Source: Labia minor
Taxonomy: Eukaryota > Arthropoda > Insecta > Dermaptera > Spongiphoridae
Direction: 5' to 3'
Assembly: GCA_963082975.1 (NCBI GenBank)
Contig: OY720345.1
Coordinates: forward strand, 3,733,001-3,797,000
Length of the DNA: 64,000 nucleotides
Shown here piece after piece: positions 1-12,050 of this stretch; positions within the stretch are counted from its first letter, which is position 1; the number at the start of each line of letters is the position of its first letter. A program made the position numbers and the translations under genes. Under the pieces are notes generated by a model. The model saw only the letters and a list, made by a program, of their open reading frames with translations. It searched no databases and was not told where the DNA came from.

Positions 1-160
1 CTATAAATAACGTGTAATTTAATTATTCTTTTAGGTATGTATTATTTAAATGTGTAAATATTCTAATAATTGTATAATAATTGTAAATATTCTTTTAGAA
101 TTAATAAAATCACGACAAAAACGAAGAAACCTTTCTCTCATTTGAAAGCCACCTTACATA
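1..160. other. AT-rich flank of the satellite
   Basis: No gene is visible. This stretch does not fit the 160 bp monomer that begins at 161, so it is the left edge of the array as seen here. Confidence 0.5.
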
Positions 161-2518
161 TATCATTCTTATTTATTTCTTATTCTAAACCCAAATAAAT
201 TCAAATTTCATCGATATCTCAATTATTTTCGTGGATTTCATAGAAAAAACGACATTTTTCATTAAGATTTTAGCGAAAATGCTACTTTTTTAAATAGAAA
301 TATAAAATTTATGAATTATATATCATTCTTATTTATTTCTTATTCTAAACCCGAATAAATTCAAATTAAATCGATATCTCAATTATTTTTGTGGATTTCA
401 TAGAAAAAACAACATTTTTCATTAAGATTTTAGCGAAAATGCTGCTTTTTTAAATAGAAATATAAAATTTATGAATTATATATCATTCTTATTTATTTCT
501 TATTCTAAACCCAAATAAATTCAAATTTCATCGATATCTCAATTATTTTCGTGGATTTCATAGAAAAAACGACATTTTTCATTAAGATTTTAGCGAAAAT
601 GCTACTTTTTTAATAAGAAATATAAAATTTATGAATTATATATCATTCTTATTTATTTCTTATTCTAAACCCGAATAAATTCAAATTTTATCGATATCTC
701 AATTATTTCCGTGGATTTCATATAAAAAACGACATTTTTCATTAAGATTTTAGCGAAAATGCTACTTTTTTAAATAGAAATATAAAATTTATGAATTATA
801 TATCATTCTTATTTATTTCTTATTCTAAACCCGAATAAATTCAAATTAAATCGATATCTCAATTATTTTTGTGGATTTCATAGAAAAAACAACATTTTTC
901 ATTAAGATTTTAGCGAAAATGCTGCTTTTTTAAATAGAAATATAAAATTTATGAATTATATATCATTCTTATTTATTTCTTATTCTAAACCAAAATAAAT
1001 TCATATTTCATCGATATCTCAATTATTTTCGTGGATTTCATAGAAAAAACGACATTTTTCATTAAGATTTTAGTGAAAATGCTACTTTTTTAAATAGAAA
1101 TATAAAATTTATGAATTATATATCATTCTTATTTATTTCTTATTCTAAACCCGAATAAATTCAAATTTTATCGATATCTCAATTATTTCCGTGGATTTCA
1201 TAGAAAAAACGACATTTTTCATTAAGATTTTAGCGAAAATGCTACTTTTTTAAATAGAAATATAAAATTTATGAATTATATATCATTCTTATTTATTTCT
1301 TATTCTAAACCCGAATAAATTCAAATTTCATCGATATCTCAATTATTTTCGTGGATTTCATAGAAAAAACGACATTTTTCATTAAGATTTTAGCGAAAAT
1401 GCTACTTTTTTGAATAGAAATATAAAATTTATGAATTATATATCATTCTTATTTATTTCTTATTCTAAACCCGAATAAATTCAAATTTCATCGATATCTC
1501 AATTATTTTCGTGGATTTCATAGAAAAAACGACATTTTTCATAAAGATTTTAGCGAAAATGCTACTTTTTTGAATAGAAATATAAAATTTATGAATTATA
1601 TATCATTCTTATTTATTTCTTATTCTAAACCCGAATAAATTCAAATTTCATCGATATCTCAATTATTTTCGTGGATTTCATAGAAAAAACGACATTTTTC
1701 ATTAAGATTTTAGTGAAAATGCTACTTTTTTAAATAGAAATATAAAATTTATGAATTATATATCATTCTTATTTATTTCTTATTCTAAACCCGAATAAAT
1801 TCAAATTTTATCGATATCTCAATTATTTCCGTGGATTTCATAGAAAAAACGACATTTTTCATTAAGATTTTAGCGAAAATGCTACTTTTTTAAATAGAAA
1901 TATAAAATTTATGAATTATATATCATTCTTATTTATTTCTTATTCTAAACCCGAACAAATTCAAATTTTATCGATATCTCAATTATTTCCGTGGATTTCA
2001 TATAAAAAACGACATTTTTCATTAAGTTTTTAGCGAAAATGCTACTTTTTTGAATAGAAATATAAAATTTATGAATTATATATCATTCTTATTTATTTCT
2101 TATTCTAAACCCGAATAAATTCAAATTTCATCGATATCTCAATTATTTTCGTGGATTTCATATAAAAAACGACATTTTTCATTAAGATTTTAGCGAAAAT
2201 GCTACTTTTTTAATAAGAAATATAAAATTTATGAATTATATATCATTCTTATTTATTTCTTATTCTAAACCCGAACAAATTCAAATTTCATCGATATCTC
2301 AATTATTTCCGTGGATTTCATAGAAAAAACGACATTTTTCATTAAGATTTTAGCGAAAATGCTACTTTTTTAAATAGAAATATAAAATTTATGAATTATA
2401 TATCATTCTTATTTAGTTCTTATTCTAAACCCGAATAAATTCAAATTAAATCGATATCTCAATTATTTCCGTGGATTTCATAGAAAAAACGACATTTTTC
2501 ATAAAGATTTTAGCGAAA
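161..2518. repeat. Satellite array, 160 bp monomer, about 14.7 copies
   Basis: The phrase tatcattcttatttatttct recurs at 161, 321, 481 and so on to 2401, always exactly 160 bp apart, with no insertion or deletion across 2.36 kb. Monomers differ only by substitutions: cccaaataaat, cccgaataaat or cccgaacaaat near the start; tttca, tttta or ttaaa before tcgatatctc; and taaatag, taataag or tgaatag near the end. The last monomer breaks off after attttagcgaaa at about 2518 and runs into unrelated sequence. The monomer is very AT-rich with no long open frame. Length and regularity are those of a heterochromatic or centromeric satellite; that role is inferred, not shown. Confidence 0.96.
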
Positions 2519-2900
2519 TAGGACACCTGAGGCCAGTCATGTTCACACTCACTTCTTGAATATTTTATTTAAGTATATTTAAGTATTTTTCTTGCGGCGT
2601 TTTTTTACAAACTTCCTCCACTTAATATTGATGGCAAAATAACACAATTTGTTATTTTTTTTTTTTTTTTATTAAATAAATTAAAACTATTCTTAAATCA
2701 TATTAAACATAACAACTTAACAACTTACTTAATTATTATGACTATTAAATTTTTATTGTCAAGATTTATGAAAAATTTTTTATACTCCATAAGCATTATA
2801 GACAAATCTTGTATATTACTTTTCAAAAAATTAGGTTAAGGCTTAAAATTATTGAAAAAATAATCTAGAGTAAGTTTTATAATGATATTAAATTACATTA
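2519..2900. other. Unassigned AT-rich sequence
   Basis: Contains a T-run at about 2653-2670. No coding, RNA or repeat-family signal was recognised. Confidence 0.5.
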
Positions 2901-3296
2901 CGAGGGTGTGGTGAAAAGTTTCCGGCCTGACCAAGAAAAACGATGTTTTTAATTTTTTTTTTTTTTTTTTTGCTTTATTTTTCAACATAATCTTCATTAA
3001 CACTGATACATTTCTCATAACGGTGTTCTAATTTAGTTAATTAATTGATTAAATTTAATTTAATTTAAAGTCTTATCAACAGTTATGAATCGAGGCAAAA
3101 ATTCGATTGGACAGTGCCAAATTGTTGGTAGAAATGGTTTTTCGAAGCAGTTTTTGGTCTAACGTTAGCAAACGCGGCACCCACCGTGCACACAGCTTTG
3201 CATGGTTCAAATAATTGTGTAAAATATTTCGCACACGTTCAGCAGGTCTCAGCTATTTTGAATGTTGAAGGCCGGAAACTTTTCACCCCACCCTTG
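2901..3296 (-). mobile_element. Mariner deletion derivative (MITE-like), copy 1
   Basis: Bounded by TA on both sides (2899-2900 and 3297-3298). The ends are inverted repeats that begin CGAGGGTG and continue through GAAAAGTTTCCGGCCTGACC. Reading on the minus strand, the inside keeps a short N-terminal part of a mariner transposase, up to the sequence around the first catalytic DET, then jumps to the extreme C-terminal codons. The catalytic core is gone, so it cannot move itself. Two more copies with the same internal structure lie at 12645 and 37814. Confidence 0.85.
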
Positions 3297-3298
3297 TA

Positions 3299-3923
3299 AA
3301 ATTCTTCTCTTCTTTATCTAACTTATGATACATAGGTAGTAGGTATATTTAAGTATTTAAAAATGTGACATGCTTTTTAAAATATTAGCATTTGGTGTTA
3401 AGCACTGAGTATCTTGTAGATACAAACAATTGCTCCTCTACTAATTAACGTGTTAACGTTAGGCGAGTTCGAGGTATGTTCGAGATAACAAACAAACAAA
3501 CAAACAAACATTTTCTAAAGAAGGCTTCGTATGTATGTCTATAATATTCCTTTTAGCCATAGAATAGATATATTTATAATCTTTTTGTTTCATTTTCTAA
3601 TAAATTAACTAATTAATGGTTATAATAATATCTTAAAAAATATAAACGAGTTAGAAAATGAAAAAATGTTTTTTTTTTTTTATATTTTTATCTCATTTCA
3701 TTTACTCACTGTTACTTACTTTTAAAAATAATTAAATAATTAAATTAATTTTTTTTTCTTTTAATAATGTAAAGAAAATTTGTTAATTATAATTATATAA
3801 TTATAATTCTTTAATCTCTTCATTGAATTATTGAATTAATAAAAATTGTCACAATATTTAAATAATAAATGATCATATTATATATTTAATATTACATTTT
3901 AAATTTACTTAAAAGATAATTAG
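3299..3923. other. Unassigned AT-rich sequence with simple repeats
   Basis: Holds an (AAAC)n tract at about 3488-3510 and several T-runs. No gene or named repeat was recognised. Confidence 0.5.
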
Positions 3924-4500
3924 CTGGAGTGTCTCCACTCGACTATCTCGCAAATTTGAATTGGATTAAATAACATATATTATATTTAAATTAAATTTAA
4001 TTAATTAAATTATAAATTAAAATTAATAAATACTTAATATTTATTAAACCAGCGCATGTTTGTTTCTTTGTTGATGGCACCACGTTACGTGTTGATGCGT
4101 GAGATTTGCAGTGTTAAAAAATTAATTCTGGTACTTTCAGCAAATAAATCAAGCTGAAATTCTAGATATAGCAGTTTTATACAATTATTAAACATATGAA
4201 AAATTATCAAACCTATATCTTTATTTTTATGGTCACTTTAGAAGAAAAAAATCAAAACGTTGTAGGTAATGACCCTCTTCCGGTTGAGCTACATTTCTCA
4301 AAAGTGGATAGAAAACTACGAATTTTGTATAATGCCCATGTACCAAATTTCATGATTCTAGCTCAAACCGTTTTTGTGTAATCTTGTCTACATATACACA
4401 CATGAAAATGACTCAGGGACCTTCAAAATGTATAAAAACATCAAAATCTCGTTATCGAAAATTTTCATGATCGCAATACTAATTCCGGTGAGATAGTAAA
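3924..4500 (+). mobile_element. DL1 repeat, copy 1
   Basis: Starts ctggagtgtctccactcgac and ends gagatagtaaa, the conserved borders of the DL1 family. DL1 has a 10 bp inverted repeat near its ends (ACTATCTCGC and GCGAGATAGT), a hairpin at the 3' border and a central CA/GT microsatellite followed by conserved blocks. It encodes nothing convincing: small open frames here are chance products. The microsatellite is nearly absent in this copy. The structure is like a non-autonomous Helitron of the Helentron/DINE-1 type, but no Rep/helicase gene is present to prove it. Confidence 0.85.
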
Positions 4501-5455
4501 AAAGAATGGGAATCATAAATGAATAGATCAAAGATAAACACGAATATAATAATAATTAAATTTTAAATAACCATCTTAATCTACCAAATGTATTTTAAGA
4601 ATAATTTCTTCTAGAATATGTAAAAGTAAAAAAATACTAAAATTAACAAAATTATTCAAATTTTTTAAAAAAGTCCTTTCTTTTGGTATTTTGGTTGAAA
4701 GTTATTTAATGGGATGAGTTTTTAAGAGCCCTATACAAATATTACTTATACACAAAAACAGCTTAATATTTAGAAATATCTACAAATGAATTCCTTGAAA
4801 TATTTTATTTATTTTTTCTCTTCTCTCTGTTACTAGTTAAAAGTCAACATTAAAAATGGAGAGAATATATTTTGCACGCAATATTCTTTTGAAAGTAAGT
4901 CAAAGAAAACACAAGAGGCTTTAAAGAATTTGACTTTGAATAACAAATAAAGTAACAAATGAGAAATGACAGTCGAAAACATTTATTATGCATTTATCTA
5001 TCTATCTATATATCTATATATATATATATATAGATATATAGATATATAGATATATAGACAATCATATTAACTTATCTATACAGTAGCTGCGTTAATATAC
5101 TATATATTAGTAGTATATAGTAATTTGAAAGTTGTATTATTTATGATTTAATTACTATGTTAGTCCTATGATTTTAATTACTTCATTTTATTTCACTTTC
5201 ATCTATTATTATCTGAAAATATTGAGAATATATTAATATTAGATCGAATTCTCCAGATTGAAAATTAAAAATTACATCCCAAGAAAACTTAACAAATAAA
5301 TCAAGCATTTAAGTTACGAGTATAAGAACATTTTTTAAGTGTCTCTCTCACAAAAAATTTGTAAATTTTATAAATTTTATATTTTATTAAAAAATTAGCA
5401 AAAGAATATAATTAAAATATTATTATCTATTAAATTTCATTTTTTAATTTTTACT
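4501..5455. other. Unassigned AT-rich sequence with a TATC/ATAG microsatellite
   Basis: The tract at about 4994-5056 is (TATC)n merging into (TA)n and (ATATAG)n. No coding signal was found in the rest. Confidence 0.6.
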
Positions 5456-5588
5456 TTTTACTATCTCGCCAGAGATAGTATTGCGATCATGAAAATTTTC
5501 GATGTTGAGATTTTGATGTTTTTATAGGTTTTGAAGGTTCCTGAATCATTTTCACTAAGGTTGAGAAAAATGTCTGTGTGTGTGTGTT

Positions 5589-5649
<61 letters not shown>

Positions 5650-6103
5650 AGACAAGATTACGCAAAAACGGTTTGAGCTAGAATCATGAAATTTGGTACA
5701 TGGACATTATTCAAAATTCATAGTTTTCTATCAACTTTTGAGAAATGTAGCTCAACCGGAAGAGGGTATTTACCTACCACGTTTTGATTTTTTTTTCCTC
5801 TAAAGTGACCGTAAAAATAAAGATATATGTTTGATAATTTTTCACATGATTAATATTTGTATAAAACTGCTATATATATAATTTCAGCTTCATTCATTCC
5901 CTGAAAGTACCAGAATTCATTTTTTAACACTGCAAATCTCACGCGCCAACACGTGACGTGGTGCCATCAACAAAAAGCCAAACATGCTCTGGTTTAATAT
6001 TTATTATTTATAATTTATAATTAATTAAATTTAATTTTAATATAATATATTTTGTTATTTAATCCAATTCAAATTGCGAGATAGTCGAGTGGAGACACTC
6101 CAG
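5456..6103 (-). mobile_element. DL1 repeat, copy 2
   Basis: Nearly full-length, with both borders. The 3' border hairpin ACTATCTC-gcca-GAGATAGT is perfect here at 5460-5479. The central microsatellite has grown to about 70 bp of GT (5574-5645). The HTHTHT peptide readable on the minus strand is a translation of that microsatellite and not a protein. Confidence 0.9.
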
Positions 6104-6330
6104 CTAATTTAAGAATAACTACATGTACAATAATAATAATCAATATACACTCTCTTTTTAAATATTATTATTTTGTTTTTTGTTTTTTTACTTATTTTTT
6201 TCTTCTTTGATTTTCTTCCTATAAAAAAAAATGGGTAGTGAAATGAAGGAAAAAATGTTTGATTAAAGAATCATTTAGTTGGCACTTATGACAATATAAC
6301 ATAAGAAAATCCTAAGGGAATAGCTTAATG

Positions 6331-6449
6331 TTTTTACTATCTCGCCAGTGATAATATTTTCTATGTGGAGATTTTGATGTTTTTATACGTTTTGAAGGTC
6401 CCTGAGTCACATTTTCACTAAAGGTTGAGAAAAAGTCTCTCTGTCTCTT

Positions 6450-6484
<35 letters not shown>

Positions 6485-6923
6485 ATGCGTGTGTATATAT
6501 AGACAAGAATACGAAAAAACGGTTTGAGTTAGAGTAATTAAATTTGGTTCACGGGCATTATTCAAAATTCATAGTTATCTATTAACTTTTGAGAAATGTA
6601 GCTCATCCGGAAAAAGATCATTACCTACCATGTTTTCATTTTTTTTCCTCTAAACTGACCCTAAAAATAAAGATTTATGTTTGATAGTTTTTCATATGAT
6701 TGAATAACTGAAAGTACCGGAATTAATTTTTTAACACTGCAAATCACGCGCCAGCACGTGACGGGGTGCCATCAACAAAGAATCAAACACGCGTTGGTTT
6801 AATAAATATTATTTATTAATTTTAATTTATAATTTATAATTAATTAAATTTAATTTAAATATAATATATTATGTTATCTAATCCAATTCAAATTTGCGAG
6901 ATAGTCGAGTGGAGACACTCCAG
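6331..6923 (-). mobile_element. DL1 repeat, copy 3
   Basis: Both borders are present. The internal microsatellite is (CT)n followed by (GT)n at about 6437-6483. It faces copy 4 head to head across only 133 bp. Confidence 0.88.
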
Positions 6924-7056
6924 ATTTTTTTTATTTATCCTAGGTTTTTATCATCTCAAATATTATAAAATTGAATTTTCCAGCTACCTTTATTTTATCA
7001 TTAAATATACATTTTATTATTTAAAAATCAATTATATTACAATATAATAATAACAT

Positions 7057-7659
7057 CTGGAGTGTCTCCACTCGACTATCTCGCAAATTTGAATTGGATT
7101 AAATAACATAATATATTATATTTAAATTAAATTTAATTAATTATAAATTATAAATTAAAATTAATAAATAATATTTATTAAACCATCGCACGTGTAGGCG
7201 CGTGAGATTTGCAGTGTTAAAAAATTAATTCTGGTACTTTCAGTTATTCAATCAAGCTGAAATTCTATATATTGCAGTTTTATACAATTTTTAATCATAT
7301 GACAAATTATTAAACATATATCTTTATTTTTACGGTCACTTTAGAAGAAAAAAAAATAAAAACGTTGTAGGTAATGACCCTCTTCCGGTTGAGCTACATT
7401 TCTCAAAAGTTGATAGAAAACTACAAATTTTGTATAATTCCCGTATACCAAATTTCATGATTCTAGCTCAAACCGTTTTTGCGTAATCTTGTCTACATAC
7501 ATACACACATACACGCACACACACACACACACACAGACATTTTTCTCAACCTTAGTGAAAATGATTCAGGAACCTTCAAAACGTATAAAAACATCAAAAT
7601 CTCATTATCGAAAATTTTCGTGATCGCAATACTATCTCAGGCTGGCGAGATAGTAAAAA
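7057..7659 (+). mobile_element. DL1 repeat, copy 4
   Basis: Both borders are present, with a short CA tract at about 7513-7534. With copy 3 it makes a large imperfect inverted repeat spanning 6331-7659. Confidence 0.88.
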
Positions 7660-8209
7660 TGAGTGGTCTCTTTGGAAGATATTACAAACATTGAAAGTTG
7701 TATTCTTATTATTAATAAAAATAAATAAATTACAATTATTTTACATCCTTATTAAATAATCAATAAATAATTAATATGTAAAAGAGTACATTATTCTCAA
7801 TGCGGCTCATAATTCTTGAATATCTGTGCATTACTGATAAATTCAAAATTCAAATTAATAAATCTTCCCTCAAAAAAGTTATTTACGTTTGTGTCATGTG
7901 TTGGAACATCAAATCAAATCCCTTACATTTATATTTTCTAGGTTTGTAAGAAAAGAATTCCTGATTTACATCTGCATCTGCTAGATTGCAATTTCATTTC
8001 TTCATTCTATTGCATGGATTCTTATGTTTGTTCATAAATTAAATGCTAATAAAATTGGTATTCATTCTATGTACACATCTCCATTCTTATTTTTATATTT
8101 TTTTAGCCTTTTCTGGGTTCATCATTACATTATTATTATTATTTTGAGATTTGCTTAATTAACAAACGAATTATATATACAAAGAACAATTTATTCAAAA
8201 TAAAACATA
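7660..8209. other. Unassigned AT-rich sequence
   Basis: No coding or repeat signal was recognised on either strand. Confidence 0.5.
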
Positions 8210-8460
8210 ACATGGGTAGATAATTGAACACGTCGCCTAAAAGGGATTTCTTCCTTTTTCTTAGCTTCTTCGTGAGCAACCAAGCAGCCAAGCAGTGAAT
8301 TTCGTCGTGACGACTGCGTTCGCTGAATGATTTTCAATGCTTTTGTCGTTTTGAGAGCCGAACCGCTCCGAGCATTGAGCCAATCAGATGTGTCGTACGT
8401 TTAGTGCGGCGACGATGGGCACCGAGGTTATAAATCCAAATTCGAAAGTTCATAGGGATA
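8210..8460 (+). promoter_or_regulatory. GC-richer island with CCAAT and TATA-like boxes
   Basis: This island is much less AT-rich than its surroundings. On the + strand gagccaatcag (about 8376-8386) is followed some 45 bp later by gttataaatcc (about 8427-8437), the order of a CCAAT box and a TATA box in a pol II promoter. No gene is recognisable downstream on that strand; a decayed LINE lies there in the opposite direction. It may be a promoter of an unseen transcript, part of an LTR or LINE, or chance. Confidence 0.25.
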
Positions 8461-9320
8461 TGGATTCTGACCCGATCTTTTCTTTTCACTCCTAAGATGC
8501 TTCACACTTGGCATCTTTTAGAATCTTCTCATTATTTTTCCTGTCAGAGACCAGCTTGGCGCTCCATAAGTTAGTGTAGGCATTACCCATTTTTTTTTTT
8601 TTTAAAGTTTAGATTTATTTCCGTATTTTTTAAATGTTGTTCATTGACCAATTTTGTTTTTTCACCTTAAATCAATTCTTCTATTTAACTAATGGACTGC
8701 CCAAAGTAGATTGATTCATTTTTACAGGGATTGGTGGTAAATTTTTGATGAATTTAATATTTATTTGATCTCCATTTGTAATAATTTCAAATTTTTGACA
8801 ATTAATATTTAGGCCTTTTTCTTTAGACTCTGTTCGTATCCTTTTAATTTCATCTTTGGATGTTCCAATCAAAACAATATCGTCTGCAAGTTGCAGATTG
8901 TTTAAAATATTATTCCCATTTTAAGTGTTTAAAAATACAAAGTGGAAAAGTATAGGTGAGAGTGGGTCCTCCTCTTTTTATAGGGAAACACAGTCAAAGG
9001 TCCATCTGAAAACATTCTGACTTGGCAATCTTTTCTAAATACGCTAAAATATGTTCTTAATAATCTCCATTATTGTTATTTTCCATGCATTGGGAAGAAG
9101 ACAATGCTTCAAAAATACTATCCTGATTGATAGAATCAAAAGTTTTTGTATAAACCAAAAAGGCCAAATATATTTCCATCCGGTATCCTCTGGATTTTTC
9201 AATTAATTGATTGATAACATGCAGGTGGTCAATTGTTGAAAAGCCTGATTTAAACTGTCTAGCCTGTACTGTTAGTTGATTAAAATTCATAAAAGGTTGT
9301 ATTTTCTATTTTGAAACAAT
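8461..9320 (-). pseudogene. Decayed non-LTR retrotransposon reverse transcriptase (RTE-like)
   Basis: Read from right to left, the frame at about 9290-9060 has RT sequence with FKSGFSTIDHLHVINQLI and an altered KAFDSIN motif (KTFDSINQDSIFEAL). Further down, after stops and frameshifts, comes LADDIVLIGTSKDEIKRIR at about 8895-8835, which carries the catalytic ADD of the RT palm. Near 8535-8586 the residues PTLTYGAPSWSLT match the conserved C-terminal region of RTE-type RTs. Several stops and frameshifts make it dead. Assignment to RTE rather than another LINE clade rests on recalled motif style and is less certain. Confidence 0.85.
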
Positions 9321-9407
9321 TTCATAAAAATCTTTTCTCAATTTAAAGAAATATATAAGAAATTGTTAATATCTTTAGTGTCACCTTTTTACTAAACTTT
9401 TCCTAAA

Positions 9408-9521
9408 TTTTTACTAAATTTTCGATTTCGAGATTTTGATGTTTTTATAGGTTTTAAAGGTTCCTGAATCATTTTCACTAAAGTTGAGTTGAAAATGTCT
9501 CTCTCTCTCTCTGTGTGTGTG

Positions 9522-9580
<59 letters not shown>

Positions 9581-10031
9581 CAAAAACGGTTTGAGTTTGA
9601 AATATGAAATTTGGTATACGGGCATTATTCAAAATTCGAAGTTTTCTATCAACTTTTGAGAAATGTATCTTAAACAGAAGAAGGTCATTATCTACCACGT
9701 TTTCATTTTTTTTCCTCTAAACTCTAAACTGACCGTAAAAATCAAGATATATGTTTGATAGTTTTTCATATGATTAAAAATTGTATAAAACTGCTATATA
9801 TAGAATTTCAGTTTGATTGAATCGCTGAAAGTACCAGAATTAAGTTTTTAACCCTGCAAATCTCACGCGCCAACACGTGACGTGGTGCCATCAACAAAGA
9901 GCCAAACATGCGCTGGTTTAATAAATATTATTTATTAATTTTAATTTATAATTAATTAAATTGAATTTAATAATATGTTATGTTAATTAATCCAATTCAA
10001 ATTGCGAGATAGGCGTGTGGAGACACTCCAG
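9408..10031 (-). mobile_element. DL1 repeat, copy 5
   Basis: The ctggag border is intact at 10031, but the hairpin border at about 9408 is degraded. The internal microsatellite has CT, GT and TA blocks at about 9498-9578. Confidence 0.85.
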
Positions 10032-10585
10032 CTAATTTTTTTCTTTTTAAAATTTTTTCTCAAGGCATTTTCACTTTTAAAAAATTTGCATATTAAATTG
10101 CAAAAATTTATTTTAAACAACTTGTGATAAGTCATGGTAGCCTACCAACAAACCAACCACATGTTGCTTTATATTCTATGAAAAGAGATTCAGGGAAAAT
10201 TTTTATATTTTAAATTATAATAACAAAAATTCCCTTCAACGCACCAGAAGAAAAATCTCTGAAAACAAAAAATATGTATCTTATTAACTAATACATCATT
10301 AATATTTTTAAATAATATAAATTTTAATGAAAATTATTATTATTATTATTATTATTGATTTAATTATTTTTAATTCTGAAAAAAATGTATCTGCTAGTAT
10401 TTAATAGATTATTTATTTATTTCATTATATTTATTATATATTGATTAAAATTAAATGTTTAAATTATATATATATAGTAGGAATAATAAAAAATAAAAAT
10501 ACAAGAATATAATAAATTCTAATTAAATACCAATTATAAATATGTAATTTATTTTCATTCAATGTGTATATCTTCTAATAATTAG
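10032..10585. other. Unassigned AT-rich sequence
   Basis: Contains an (ATT)n tract at about 10336-10355. Nothing else was recognised. Confidence 0.5.
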
Positions 10586-11043
10586 CTGGAATGTCTCCAC
10601 TCGACTATCTCGCAATTTTGAATTGGATTAATTAACACATATATTATATTTAAATTAAATTTAATTAATTATAAATTCTAAATTAATAAATAATATTTAT
10701 AGAACCAGCGCGTGTTAGGCTATTTGTTTATGGCTTCACGTCACGTGTGAGCGCGTGAGATTTGCAGTGTTAAAAACTTAATTCTGGTACTTTCAGCGAT
10801 TCATTCATGCTGAAATTCTATATATAGCAGTTTTATACAATTTTTAATCATATGAAAAACTATCAAACGTATATCTTTATTTTTACGGTCAGCTTAGAGG
10901 AATAAAAATCAAAACGTGGTAGGTAATGACCCTCTTCCGGTTGAACTACATTTCTCAAAAGTTGATAGAAAACTACGAATTTTGAATAATGCCCATGTAC
11001 CAAATTTAATGATTCTGGCTCAAACCGTTTTTGCGTAATCTTG

Positions 11044-11118
<75 letters not shown>

Positions 11119-11223
11119 TTTTCTCAACCTTAAAATGAACCTTGAAAACGTATAAAAACATCAAAATCTCAATTTGAAAATTTTCGTGATTAAAATACTA
11201 TCTCTGCCGCGAGATAGTAAAAA
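10586..11223 (+). mobile_element. DL1 repeat, copy 6, with long CA expansion
   Basis: Both borders are present. The central microsatellite is an uninterrupted (CA)n of about 71 bp (11046-11117), the longest in the family here. The downstream conserved block is partly deleted (cttaaaatgaaccttg). Confidence 0.9.
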
Positions 11224-11690
11224 GTGAAAAGTTTAATAAATACCTACTTTCAGAATATTGTTCATATTCAATTTCAAAGGTCCTAAGATTTTACTTGTAA
11301 GAATTAAAATTAATATTCGCCTTGAAAAGTTTATTATTCTAATAATTAATATTTTTTCTTTATATATGTATATAACTTTCGTGTTATCGCTGGAATATTG
11401 AAAATTAATTGTTTATTTTGATTTTTTGGATGGTCCATTTAAAGAATAATAATTTCTAACTACATTAGTATTTTGAGGTTTTCGCCTGGTTTGATATTCT
11501 GATAGTCTATAAATTTTCCAAGCTATTAATAAAATAATGGCATAATAATTATTTTGTTATTTGTGTTTATTTATTTATTTATTTATTTATTTTTAATTGC
11601 TACAAAGCTTCATTTCAATTTTAATAATTTCATTAGAGTATCAATTAAATCACTTGGTAAATAAAAAATTATCTCTTTTATTGACTCAAA
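11224..11690. other. Unassigned AT-rich sequence
   Basis: Contains a (TTTA)n tract at about 11568-11592. No gene signal. Confidence 0.5.
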
Positions 11691-12050
11691 AGAACGAGCC
11701 GCCTACCAGGCCTATGGACGTATTGCCGAAATGGCTCTTGATCAAGATTCGTCTATGTTTTCATTCGATGGACAGAGATTTTTAATTAAACTCGTGACAG
11801 AAGAGTGAGGAAGAGTAGACGAGAGGCCGATTGGACTCGTTTTGTTGGCCATCAATGAACCAGCTGGTTCTGGAAACTGGAAACTAGAGATAATTGGATG
11901 TCACTGGACCATGGGACCATTTCTCTCCCCCACCCCACCCCCCGTCCCTAATCATCCACCCTTTCTCGGCCACTTGAAGCTTCCGATGTTGAGTTGGTTA
12001 GATTCAAACCCCCCCCCCCATCATTCTTTCATCAATCTTGTATTTAGATG
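11691..12050. other. Unique GC-richer island
   Basis: Not repeated elsewhere in the window and clearly less AT-rich than its flanks, with C-runs at about 11926-11942 and 12009-12019. Short open frames exist on the + strand but show no recognisable domain or splice context. It could be conserved noncoding DNA or an old repeat. Confidence 0.35.

Noticed and set aside
161..2518. CRISPR-like array
   Set aside because: The units are contiguous 160 bp tandem copies without unique spacers, in a eukaryotic context. It is a satellite.
5461..5655. His-Thr repeat proteins at 5461, 6312, 7479, 9392, 9414, 10863 and 61003
   Set aside because: These are translations of the CA/GT microsatellite and flanking blocks of DL1 repeats. 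The peptides recur only because the repeat does.
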